This document shows positions 9,361-16,934 of a DNA stretch of 64,000 bases, piece by piece. Position 1 is the stretch's first letter. The number at the start of each line of letters is the position of its first letter. The stretch is from contig CBDBKU010000003.1 in the NCBI GenBank assembly GCA_965206775.1, positions 2,170,001 through 2,234,000 on the forward strand. Reading direction: 5' to 3'. Origin of the DNA: VXMF01 sp965206775 (lineage in GTDB: Bacteria > Acidobacteriota > Terriglobia > Bryobacterales > UBA6623). The position numbers were made by a program, and so were the translations under genes. A model generated the notes under the pieces. That model had not been told where the DNA came from. It made no database searches and saw only the letters and a program-made list of their open reading frames with translations.

Positions 9361-9975
9361 ATGGATTGCCTGATTCTCGTCGACTTGCAGAATGACTTCA
9401 TGCCCGGCGGCGCATTGGCCGTTCCGCGAGGCGACGAGGTGGTGGAAGCCGCCAATCGGATGTGCGATCGTTTCGAGTATGTCGTAGCATCGCAGGACTG
9501 GCATCCGAGCGATCACAAGAGTTTCGCCTCGCAGCATGTCGGGCGAATGCCAGGGGATGTGATCGATCTGCATGGCGTGAACCAGGTGCTGTGGCCCGAC
9601 CACTGCGTTCAGGGATCTGCGGGCGCGGCATTCCACGATTCTCTGGATCGGACGCGCGTGAGCGCGGTTTTCCAGAAGGGGACGGATCGGGAATTGGACA
9701 GCTACAGCACCTTTTTCGACAATGCCCATCGCAGGTCGACGGGATTGGGCGAGCACTTGAGAGATTGCGGTGCGACTTCGGTCTATCTGCTCGGTCTTGC
9801 CACCGACTACTGTGTGAAGTTCAGCGCGCTTGACGCGATTTCGCTGGGATTCCGGACGTATGTCGTCCGTGAAGGCTGCCGAGGCATAGACCTCTCTCCG
9901 GGCGACATTGAGCGAGCATGGGATGAGATGCAGGCCGCCGGCGTGACGATCGTCTCGGATAGGAGCCTGGCATGA
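9361..9975 (+). CDS. pncA: Nicotinamidase
   Basis: This isochorismatase-fold enzyme deamidates nicotinamide to nicotinate for NAD recycling. The catalytic triad is visible: D8 in LVDLQNDF, K106 in FQKGTD and C151 in LATDYCVKFSA. The metal-binding stretch QDWHPSDHKSFAS is also intact. The protein has 204 residues, a normal length. Its stop overlaps the ATG of the Nudix gene by 4 nt (ATGA), and hemH follows, so it heads a three-gene operon. A TATAGT sequence about 45 nt upstream is a possible -10 box. Confidence 0.95.
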   Translation: MDCLILVDLQNDFMPGGALAVPRGDEVVEAANRMCDRFEYVVASQDWHPSDHKSFASQHVGRMPGDVIDLHGVNQVLWPDHCVQGSAGAAFHDSLDRTRVSAVFQKGTDRELDSYSTFFDNAHRRSTGLGEHLRDCGATSVYLLGLATDYCVKFSALDAISLGFRTYVVREGCRGIDLSPGDIERAWDEMQAAGVTIVSDRSLA

Positions 9976-10535
9976 ATGACGAGCCACGCACAATCTTCGA
10001 AGGGCACTTCCTTCGATTCGTGAAAAGCGGACAGTGGGAATATGTGGAACGCGTGAACGTCCGCGACGTCGCCGTGCTGGTTCCGATAACAGCAGACGAC
10101 GAGATCGTCCTCGTCGAACAGTTTAGAATCCCGGTTCAGGCGCCGATGATCGAGCTGCCCGCCGGGTTGGTCGGCGACGAAGAGCGCTTCAAGGACGAGG
10201 ACCTGCTTGATGCCGCCAACCGCGAACTCGAGGAGGAGACTGGCTTTCGGGCCGACCGACTGACGTTGTTGGCGCGGGCGCCGAGCTCGGGCGGCATGAC
10301 GAGTGAGGTGGTGTCGTTCCTGCGCGCAGACGGCCTGACCAAGGTAGGGGCCGGCGGCGGCGTCGAAGGCGAGGACATCACCGTTCATGAAGTTCCGATC
10401 GGGGATGTCCGGCGATGGCTCCGAGAACGGGAGCGTGAAGGGTGCCTCCTGGATCCCAAGATCTATGCGGGGCTTTACTTGGCGGGAAGATCCGCCGACG
10501 AGCGGATCCTACCTGAAGGGTCGCCGGATCGCTAG
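9972..10535 (+). CDS. Nudix hydrolase, ADP-ribose pyrophosphatase-like
   Basis: The 187-residue protein has a Nudix box: LPAGLVGDEERFKDEDLL, then AANRELEEETGF, with the RE-EE core intact. The upstream strand VLVEQFRIPVQAPMIELPAG is typical of ADP-ribose/NDP-sugar pyrophosphatases. The four-nucleotide overlap with pncA suggests translational coupling and supports a role in NAD turnover, where ADP-ribose is a by-product. Substrate choice among ADP-ribose, NADH and NDP-sugars cannot be read from sequence. hemH begins 6 nt after its stop. Confidence 0.88.
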   Translation: MNDEPRTIFEGHFLRFVKSGQWEYVERVNVRDVAVLVPITADDEIVLVEQFRIPVQAPMIELPAGLVGDEERFKDEDLLDAANRELEEETGFRADRLTLLARAPSSGGMTSEVVSFLRADGLTKVGAGGGVEGEDITVHEVPIGDVRRWLREREREGCLLDPKIYAGLYLAGRSADERILPEGSPDR

Positions 10536-10541
10536 GCCACG

Positions 10542-11639
10542 GTGAATCGAGTGGATGCGCCAATCTACGATGCGGTGCTGTTCGTCTCGTTCGGTGGTCC
10601 CGATCGGCACGAAGACGTTATTCCGTTCCTAGAGAACGTCGTGCGCGGCAAGCCGGTACCCCGTGAAAGGCTCCTCGAGGTCGCGGAGCACTACTATCGG
10701 TTCGGAGGCAAGAGCCCCATCAACGAGCAAAACCGCGCGCTCATCGCCGCAGTGCGCGCCCAACTCGCCGAGCGCGGCTCGGACTTGCCCGTCTACTGGG
10801 GCAACCGGAACTGGCACCCGTTGCTTCCAGACGCGCTGCTCCGAATGTCCCGGGATGGCGTGAACCGTGCGATCGCGTTCGTGACATCGGCATTCAGTTC
10901 CTACTCAGGCTGTCGGCAGTACCGGGAGAACATCGAGAACGCACGACGAAGTCTAGGCCGCAATGCGCCCGTCGTAGACAAGATCCGTCCGTTTTTCAAC
11001 CATCCGGGATTCCTCGAAGCGATGGCGGATCGCGTGAGGGAAGCTCTGTCAAGTTTCGATGAAGGCGAGAGGCCGGGCACCAAGATTCTCTACACTGCCC
11101 ACAGCATCCCGTCCGCGATGGCCGACGGCTGCCGCTACGTCGAGCAACTCAGGGAGGCTTCGGCCCTCGTGAGCGCGCGTGTCGGTGCAGCGGACGGGGA
11201 ACTGGTCTTCCAGAGCCGCAGCGGGCCTCCGTCGCAGCCTTGGCTGGGGCCGGACGTTTGCGACAGGATCCGCGAATTGCGTGGATGCGCGGTGACGCAT
11301 GTCTGCGTGGCGCCGATCGGGTTTCTCTCCGACCACCTCGAGGTGCTGTTGGATCTTGACGTCGAGTCCAAGGAGACCGCAGAGGGAATTGGCCTCGAGT
11401 TCCAGCGAGCCGGCACGGTCGGAACCCATTCCTCGTTCGTGTCGTGCGTGTGCGACCTGATCGAGGAGCGTCTCAACGGCGGGCCAGGGCGCGAGAGCGT
11501 CGGTGCGTTGCCGCCTCTGCCCGATGCATGTCCTGCGGACTGCTGTCCCCCGCCGGCCAGAAGGGCGGGCCCCCAGCCGGCAGCAGCCCCGCCCGGACGC
11601 CGCGCAGCGGCCAAGTCGGACGCCATGCGTCGCGACTAG
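10542..11639 (+). CDS. hemH: Ferrochelatase / coproporphyrin ferrochelatase
   Basis: The enzyme inserts Fe2+ into a porphyrin late in heme synthesis. Conserved blocks are LFVSFGGP near the start, FVTSAFSSYSGCRQYREN, the catalytic His in YTAHSIP, and the acidic motif APIGFLSDHLEVLLDLD. The SSYSGCRQYR block resembles actinobacterial-type (coproporphyrin) enzymes. The 365-residue chain ends in a low-complexity Pro/Ala/Arg tail preceded by CPADCC; this Cys cluster could be an iron-sulfur or metal site, but that is not certain. The start is GTG. It is third in the pncA-Nudix-hemH operon, and its stop lies at the 3' end of the convergent rnpB. Confidence 0.93.
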   Translation: MNRVDAPIYDAVLFVSFGGPDRHEDVIPFLENVVRGKPVPRERLLEVAEHYYRFGGKSPINEQNRALIAAVRAQLAERGSDLPVYWGNRNWHPLLPDALLRMSRDGVNRAIAFVTSAFSSYSGCRQYRENIENARRSLGRNAPVVDKIRPFFNHPGFLEAMADRVREALSSFDEGERPGTKILYTAHSIPSAMADGCRYVEQLREASALVSARVGAADGELVFQSRSGPPSQPWLGPDVCDRIRELRGCAVTHVCVAPIGFLSDHLEVLLDLDVESKETAEGIGLEFQRAGTVGTHSSFVSCVCDLIEERLNGGPGRESVGALPPLPDACPADCCPPPARRAGPQPAAAPPGRRAAAKSDAMRRD

Positions 11640-12014
11640 AGGGCCGGGCGTCCTGTAAGCCGGTTTCTGTTCCCGTCGGCAGACGGGCGGCAGCCATTCA
11701 TCTCGAACGTCTGTTGCCAAACGCCTCTAGCGACCTACCCGGGACTCAGGTGCGACGGGCCGTCGCATCGCCCCCTATTTGGTCTTGCTCCACGTGGGGT
11801 TTCCCCTGCCATCCCGGTCGCCCGGGACGCGGTGCGCCCTTACCGCACCATTTCACCCTTACCCCGGCAACCGGGGCGGTATCTTTTCTGTGGCACTTTC
11901 CGTCGACGTCCCCTCGCGGAGACGCCTCCCGGCCGTTAGCCGGCACGCTGCCCTGCGGAGACCGGACTTTCCTCCGCGCCCTAGGGCGCCGCGACTGCCC
12001 GGACGACCGACCCA
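11640..12014 (-). ncRNA. rnpB: RNase P RNA, bacterial type A
   Basis: On the minus strand the conserved core GAGGAAAGUCCGG appears near the 5' end. GCCACAGAAA, GGUAAGGGUGAAA, AGCAAGACCAAAUAGGG and the 3' block GGCUUACAGGACGCCC follow in the expected order. The ends pair as helix P1: GGGUCGGUCGUCC near 12010 with GGACGCCCGGCCC at 11641-11653, with one mismatch. This RNA is the catalytic subunit that trims tRNA 5' leaders. Limits are set from P1 and the upstream TATAAT, so they are approximate to a few nucleotides. The 3' end abuts the convergent hemH stop. Confidence 0.95.
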
Positions 12015-12020
12015 GACTTG

Positions 12021-12026
12021 ATTATA
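12021..12026 (-). promoter_or_regulatory. -10 box TATAAT for rnpB
   Basis: ATTATA on the plus strand reads TATAAT on the minus strand and lies about 7 nt before the predicted 5' end of RNase P RNA. It is a useful internal calibration for the -10 boxes seen before protein genes. Confidence 0.65.
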
Positions 12027-12037
12027 AGGTCTGTTCG

Positions 12038-13507
12038 CTATGCCAGGATCGGTCTGACGACGTTCGCCTTCTCCACGCCCGTAAGCTTTGCGTCCAGACC
12101 CTGATTCCGGTAGGTGAACCGCTCGTGATCGATGCCGAACAGGTGCAGCAGCGTCGCCTGATAGTCCCGGATGTGCACGGGATCCTTGACGATGTTGTAG
12201 GAAAACTCGTCGGTCTCGCCGTAGGCCATGCCGCCCTTGATGCCGCCGCCGGCCATCCAGAGGCTGTAGCAGCGAGGGTGGTGGTCGCGACCGTAGTTGG
12301 TCGGAGTAAGCTCTCCTTGCGAGTAGATGGTTCGCCCGAACTCGCCGCCCCAGATGACGAGCGTCTCGTCGAAGAGCCCGCGTTCCTTCAGATCCTGAAT
12401 CAGCGCCCATGCGCCCCGGTCGGCATCCCGGGCCTGGGCGGGCAGAACGATGGGCGCGTTGCCATGCACGTCCCATCCGCGGTGGTAGATCTGCACGAAC
12501 CGAACGCCGCGCTCGACCAGTCGCCGCGCCATCAGCGCCGCATTCTGGAACTTGCCGGGCTCGCGGGCTTCCTCGCCCCAGCGCTTCCACGTGCTCTCGG
12601 GCTCGGACGACAGGTCGCTCATTTCCGGCACGGAGGTCTGCATGCGGAATGCCATTTCGTACTGCTCGATGCGGGCAAGCGTCTCGGGATCGCCGATGCG
12701 CTCGTGCTGCATGTGATTCAATGCCGCGAGGCCGTCGAGCATGCGCCGACGGACGGTCTTGGTCACGCCTTCTGGATTGCTCACGTACAGTACCGGGTCG
12801 CCCCCGCCGCGCAAGCCGACGCCGGCGTATTGGGGAGAGAGGAAGCCCGAACTCCACAGCTTCGCGGAAATCGCCTGCTGACCTGCCTTCGGGTGGCTGC
12901 GCTCGGCGTTCATGACGACGAATGTCGGAAGGTCTCGATTCAAGCTGCCGAGGCCGTACGAGATCCACGACCCAATGCACGGACGGCCGGCGACCTCGCG
13001 CCCGGTCTGAATGAATGTGATCGCTGGCTCGTGGTTGATCGCGTCCGTGTTCATCGACCGGATGATGCAGATGTCGTCGGCCATGCTGGCTGTGAGCGGC
13101 AGAATCTCGGAGATCCACGCGCCGCTCTGGCCGTGCTGCGTGAACTCGAAGACGGACGGCGCGATCGGGAATCGTGCCTGGCCCGACGTCATCGTCGTGA
13201 GCCTCTGCCCTTTGCGGATCGACTCGGGCAGGTCCTTGTCGTACCACTCCTTCATTGCCGGCTTGTAATCCAGCAGGTCCATCTGAGGTGGGGCACCCAT
13301 CATGTGCAGGTAGATGCATCGCTTCGCGGTCGGGGCGAAGTGCGGCAGATGGGCCAGTCCGCCAACCCGACCCTCGTCCGCCTTCGAGGCCCTCGCGTCG
13401 TCGGCCATCATGCTGGCAAGGGCTATGCCGCCGATACCCTTGGCTTGGCGTGCGAAGAACTGTCTCCGCGTCTCCGTCCGGATCGCTTGTTCCACTACTG
13501 GATTCAT
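12038..13507 (-). CDS. DUF1501 family protein (sulfatase-like fold), exported
   Basis: DUF1501 proteins share the alkaline-phosphatase/sulfatase fold and usually pair with DUF1549/DUF1553 proteins; the reaction is not established. The 489-residue protein starts MNPVVEQAIRTETRRQFFAR, followed by a hydrophobic stretch, a Tat-like leader. Conserved blocks include CIYLHMMGAPPQMDLLDYKP, VIWGGEFGRTIYSQ and DHHPRCYSLWMAGGGIKGG. The start at 13507 places the leader correctly; the open frame before it overlaps the upstream gene. It lies 50 nt downstream of the PSD1-type gene, and they very likely form an operon. Confidence 0.92.
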   Translation of the reverse strand: MNPVVEQAIRTETRRQFFARQAKGIGGIALASMMADDARASKADEGRVGGLAHLPHFAPTAKRCIYLHMMGAPPQMDLLDYKPAMKEWYDKDLPESIRKGQRLTTMTSGQARFPIAPSVFEFTQHGQSGAWISEILPLTASMADDICIIRSMNTDAINHEPAITFIQTGREVAGRPCIGSWISYGLGSLNRDLPTFVVMNAERSHPKAGQQAISAKLWSSGFLSPQYAGVGLRGGGDPVLYVSNPEGVTKTVRRRMLDGLAALNHMQHERIGDPETLARIEQYEMAFRMQTSVPEMSDLSSEPESTWKRWGEEAREPGKFQNAALMARRLVERGVRFVQIYHRGWDVHGNAPIVLPAQARDADRGAWALIQDLKERGLFDETLVIWGGEFGRTIYSQGELTPTNYGRDHHPRCYSLWMAGGGIKGGMAYGETDEFSYNIVKDPVHIRDYQATLLHLFGIDHERFTYRNQGLDAKLTGVEKANVVRPILA

Positions 13508-13557
13508 CGGTTGTCCCTCTGTGTCTCTCGCATCTCGCGATGCCTCTGACGTGATCG

Positions 13558-16500
13558 CTACTTGTTCAGCGCCTCGTCCAGGTTCATGATCTGATTTGCC
13601 ATCATCGTCCATGCGGCCAGTTCAGGCTTCGAAAGGGCTTCATCGACAGGCCATTCGCCGGTAGCCAGTAGCTGGCCGGCTGCGTCCCCGTCTGCTTCGT
13701 AGTGGCTCAGGAAATCCTTGAAGCTCTCTTCTGCCACCTCTCGCTCGGTCGCGTCGAATGTGCGCGAGAGCAGCCGGACGGTCACGAAGCCGAGGCGCTC
13801 GCCGAAATCGCTTGAAGTCCCCTGCATCGCCAACTGCGCGAGGAAGCGCGACGCTTCGACGAACTGCGGGTCGTTCATGGTGACCAGCGCCTGGAGAGGC
13901 GTGTTCGTCCGGTTGCGCCGTACAGTCGCGTGCTCCCGCGTTGGCGCGTTGAAGATTTGCATCGATGCCGGCGGGGCCGCGCGTTTCCAGAATGTGTAGA
14001 GACTTCGACGGTAGAGCTTGTCGCCCTCGTCTCTCTTGTAGGAGCGGGTGTTGCTCGCCAGCATGGCCACCGATTCCCAAACGCCTTCCGGCTGGTAGGG
14101 CTTCACGCTCGGCCCGCCGACCTTCTCGACGAGGATCCCGCTGGCGGCCAGCCCGTAGTCGCGCAGCATCTCGGCGTCCATGCGGAAGCGCGGCCCGCGC
14201 GAAAGCAGCCTGTTCTCCGGGTCCCTTTCGAGCTTGTCCGCGTCGGCTTCCGCCGATTGCCGATAGGTCGAAGACGAGAGCATTGCACGAAGCAGGTGCT
14301 TGACGTCCCAGCCCGCCTCGCGGAATTCCACCGAGAGCCAGTCCAGGAGCTCCGGATGTGACGGCGGCTCCCCCTGAGCGCCGAAATCGTCACTCGTGCT
14401 GACCAGTCCAGTGCCGAACATCTGTTGCCAGAACCGGTTGACGGTGACTCGTGTCGTCAGGGGATTTGCGTCAGCGACGAGCCACTTTGCGAGATCCATG
14501 CGATTCATAGGACCGGAACTGGAGATCGAAGGGAGGAATCCCGGCGTTGCAGCGTCCACCCTGTCCCCTCGTCGGTCGTACATGCCTCGGTCCAGGATGT
14601 GCGCCTCGGCGGCGGTTCCTTCCGTCTCCTGCATGACATGGGTCACAGCGCCGCGACGGCGCACTTCCCGAATCTCGCGCTCCGCGTCCTTCGCGGCGAG
14701 GAACCTAGATCGGTAGACGTCGTCATGGACGTTGAGATAGTGCAGGCCGAGCACGTCCTTTTCCTCGGCAGTCAGATCCCGGGGACTCTTGGAGCGGGCG
14801 GCTTCAATCGCCGGCCAGTTGGCGATGACGCTGGCCTCTTCGACGCTCAGTTCCCTGTTGTAGAGCCGCACGTCGGCCATGCCTCCGCCTGCGAGGCCGC
14901 GATGCTTGATCTCCTTGTCGTCCTCGTAAAAGCCCCGGCCGAGCAGGATGGGCCGGTCGGATCCCGCAGGGCCGTCCAGCGTCGCGAAGTACTCGCTGCC
15001 CTGGAACGGCATGCGTTCGCCGTTGTAGTAAATGCTGAGGCCGGCCCGCTCGCCCGACCCGTCGTAGGTCACCGTGACATGCCGCCAGGATCCTGGCTCG
15101 AGCTGGTACTGGTTGTTAGGCCTAATCTCGATACTGGACGTCTCGCCGTCTCTGACAGAGGTCATCTTGAAGATGATCTCCCTGCCTCCGAGAGTCAGGA
15201 CCCAGCCGCGCATCTTGTCGTCCGGATCGGTCTGGCTGGCCACCACGTAGCTGCCGGCCTCCTTCGGGTGGCGGACCCAGAACGCCAGAGAGAACGACTT
15301 GTCCCTGTCGATTTCCGATGCCGGAAGCTCGAGGTAGGCGTCCTCGCCGAATTCGAGCGCGTCGAGATTGGCGGCAGGGCCCTCCGAGACCGTCACGCCT
15401 TCTGGCAGCGAGAGCGGCTCCAGCTCGCGGTTGTGCACGAGGTGAGTGCTGCTCACGTGCAGGGTTGCCGCTTCGGTCTCTAGCGGGTTGCGCAGGTCCT
15501 TGTACGTCCCGGCAGTGAGCCATGCCTCGAATGCCTCGCCTGGCGATGCGGCCGCCGCTGCCAGCGACGCTCGTGTCTCGCGCAGGGATTTCCGGAGGTT
15601 GGCGTACGTTTCGCGGTCCTCGTCGAGCGGCACGATGATAAAGGGCGGGGTGTCCGAGATGTTGCCGTCCATCACGTATTGCGTCGTGTTGCGGAAGAAC
15701 GCCGTCATGGCGTAAAAGTCACGCTGCGTGATGGGGTCGAACTTGTGGTCATGGCACGTGGCGCAGCCCACGGTCAGCCCGAGGAACACCGCGCCGGTCG
15801 TATCGGCGCGATCCTTGGCGTAAATCACCTCGTACTCTTCGGGAATCGCGCCGCCCTCGTTGGTCGTCGCGTTGCAACGGTGGAAGCCCGAGGCGATCAG
15901 CTGATCCATCGTCGGGTTTTCCAGGAGGTCGCCCGCGACCTGTTCCACGGTGAACTGGTCGAACCGGAGGTTGCGGTTGAAGGCCTTGATCACCCAGTCC
16001 CGGTACGGCCACATTTCCCGGTAGTTGTCGATGTGAATGCCGTGGGTGTCGGCGTACCGAGCCGCATCCAGCCAGTATCTGGCCCGGTGCTCTCCGTAGG
16101 CTCTCGAGCCGAACAGCCGGTCGAGATAGCGCTGATACGCGCCCGGCTTCTCGTCGGCGATGAAGTCGTCGAGCATGGCTGGCTTGGGCGGAAGGCCGGT
16201 CACGTCGAGAGCCGCCCTTCGAGCGAGCGTGCGGCGATCCGCTTCCGGCGCGGGTGCCAGGCCCTCGCCCTCCAAGCGGGCAAGCACAAACCTATCGACC
16301 GGATTCCGCGCCCAGTCTCCGTCCTGGACCTCCGGCAGATCGGGACGCTTCGGTATCTCGAAAGCCCAGTGCCCTGTCCACTCCGCGCCCTGCTCGATCC
16401 ATTCCCGCAGCCTTTCGATTTCCCCGGCCTCGAGGGACTTGTGCGAGTATTCGGGCGGCATGCGAAGCGCCGGGTCCGAGTGGACGATGCGCTGGTAGAG

Positions 16501-16749
16501 CATGCTGGAATCCGGGTCTCCCGGCACCACCAGGGCGCCGTTCGGACGATGGCCGAGAAGCCCCTCCTTGCGATCCAAGCGCAGATCGGCCGTCCGCGTG
16601 GCGGCATCGGGACCGTGGCATTGGAAGCACTTGTCTGCGAGGACGGGTCTCACTTCCGTCCGAAAGTTGACCGCCGCCGAGATTGCGGAAACGGAAAGGG
16701 CGGTGCAAGCGACCGCCAAAACTAGGCTCGAAATCCGAGGGCGCGTCAT
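13558..16749 (-). CDS. PSD1-type protein: cytochrome c / DUF1549 / LamG / DUF1553
   Basis: The 1063-residue exported protein has several domains. After a signal peptide comes a planctomycete-type cytochrome c domain with heme motif CFQCH, and an MPPEYSHKSL block that could supply the distal Met. DUF1549 (LDVTGLPPKPAMLDDF) follows. A central concanavalin/LamG-like domain (FSLAFWVRHPKEAG) suggests glycan binding. DUF1553 is C-terminal (NRFWQQMFGTGLVSTSDDFG). Such proteins are thought to be heme-linked surface oxidoreductases for carbohydrates, but direct evidence is limited. The start at 16749 follows a perfect TATAAT box. It is probably the first gene of an operon with the DUF1501 protein. Confidence 0.92.
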   Translation of the reverse strand: MTRPRISSLVLAVACTALSVSAISAAVNFRTEVRPVLADKCFQCHGPDAATRTADLRLDRKEGLLGHRPNGALVVPGDPDSSMLYQRIVHSDPALRMPPEYSHKSLEAGEIERLREWIEQGAEWTGHWAFEIPKRPDLPEVQDGDWARNPVDRFVLARLEGEGLAPAPEADRRTLARRAALDVTGLPPKPAMLDDFIADEKPGAYQRYLDRLFGSRAYGEHRARYWLDAARYADTHGIHIDNYREMWPYRDWVIKAFNRNLRFDQFTVEQVAGDLLENPTMDQLIASGFHRCNATTNEGGAIPEEYEVIYAKDRADTTGAVFLGLTVGCATCHDHKFDPITQRDFYAMTAFFRNTTQYVMDGNISDTPPFIIVPLDEDRETYANLRKSLRETRASLAAAAASPGEAFEAWLTAGTYKDLRNPLETEAATLHVSSTHLVHNRELEPLSLPEGVTVSEGPAANLDALEFGEDAYLELPASEIDRDKSFSLAFWVRHPKEAGSYVVASQTDPDDKMRGWVLTLGGREIIFKMTSVRDGETSSIEIRPNNQYQLEPGSWRHVTVTYDGSGERAGLSIYYNGERMPFQGSEYFATLDGPAGSDRPILLGRGFYEDDKEIKHRGLAGGGMADVRLYNRELSVEEASVIANWPAIEAARSKSPRDLTAEEKDVLGLHYLNVHDDVYRSRFLAAKDAEREIREVRRRGAVTHVMQETEGTAAEAHILDRGMYDRRGDRVDAATPGFLPSISSSGPMNRMDLAKWLVADANPLTTRVTVNRFWQQMFGTGLVSTSDDFGAQGEPPSHPELLDWLSVEFREAGWDVKHLLRAMLSSSTYRQSAEADADKLERDPENRLLSRGPRFRMDAEMLRDYGLAASGILVEKVGGPSVKPYQPEGVWESVAMLASNTRSYKRDEGDKLYRRSLYTFWKRAAPPASMQIFNAPTREHATVRRNRTNTPLQALVTMNDPQFVEASRFLAQLAMQGTSSDFGERLGFVTVRLLSRTFDATEREVAEESFKDFLSHYEADGDAAGQLLATGEWPVDEALSKPELAAWTMMANQIMNLDEALNK

Positions 16750-16758
16750 TTCGGCAAC

Positions 16759-16788
16759 ATTATATATAGAGCGAGTGGTCTCGGGCAA
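16759..16788 (-). promoter_or_regulatory. Promoter of PSD1-DUF1501 operon
   Basis: On the minus strand TTGCCC (16783-16788) is followed after 18 nt by TATAAT (16759-16764), which ends 9 nt before the ATG at 16749. This is one of the better two-part promoters in the window. Confidence 0.6.
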
Positions 16789-16921
16789 CAACCCCACCTC
16801 CAGTCCTAGCATCGATGCGCCCCGAGTTAGGTCCGTTTCCACGAGTCGGCGCAAGTCGTTTCCGCCCCGTTCGGCAGGTTCAGGAGGGTGACCGCGCGGC
16901 CATCGACTGGGCTGGCCTCGC

Positions 16922-16927
16922 TAGAAT
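16922..16927 (+). promoter_or_regulatory. -10 box TAGAAT for membrane-bound dehydrogenase gene
   Basis: TAGAAT ends 7 nt before the ATG at 16935. The sequence TAGAATCGAATCCATG matches that before the sulfatase start at 2573 except for one base. Confidence 0.55.
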
Positions 16928-16934
16928 CGAATCC

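Noticed and set aside
11444..13549. Open frame of 701 codons on the plus strand
   Set aside because: It runs across hemH, the RNase P RNA and the antisense of the DUF1501 gene. The translation is not related to any family, while all three overlapped features have strong family support.
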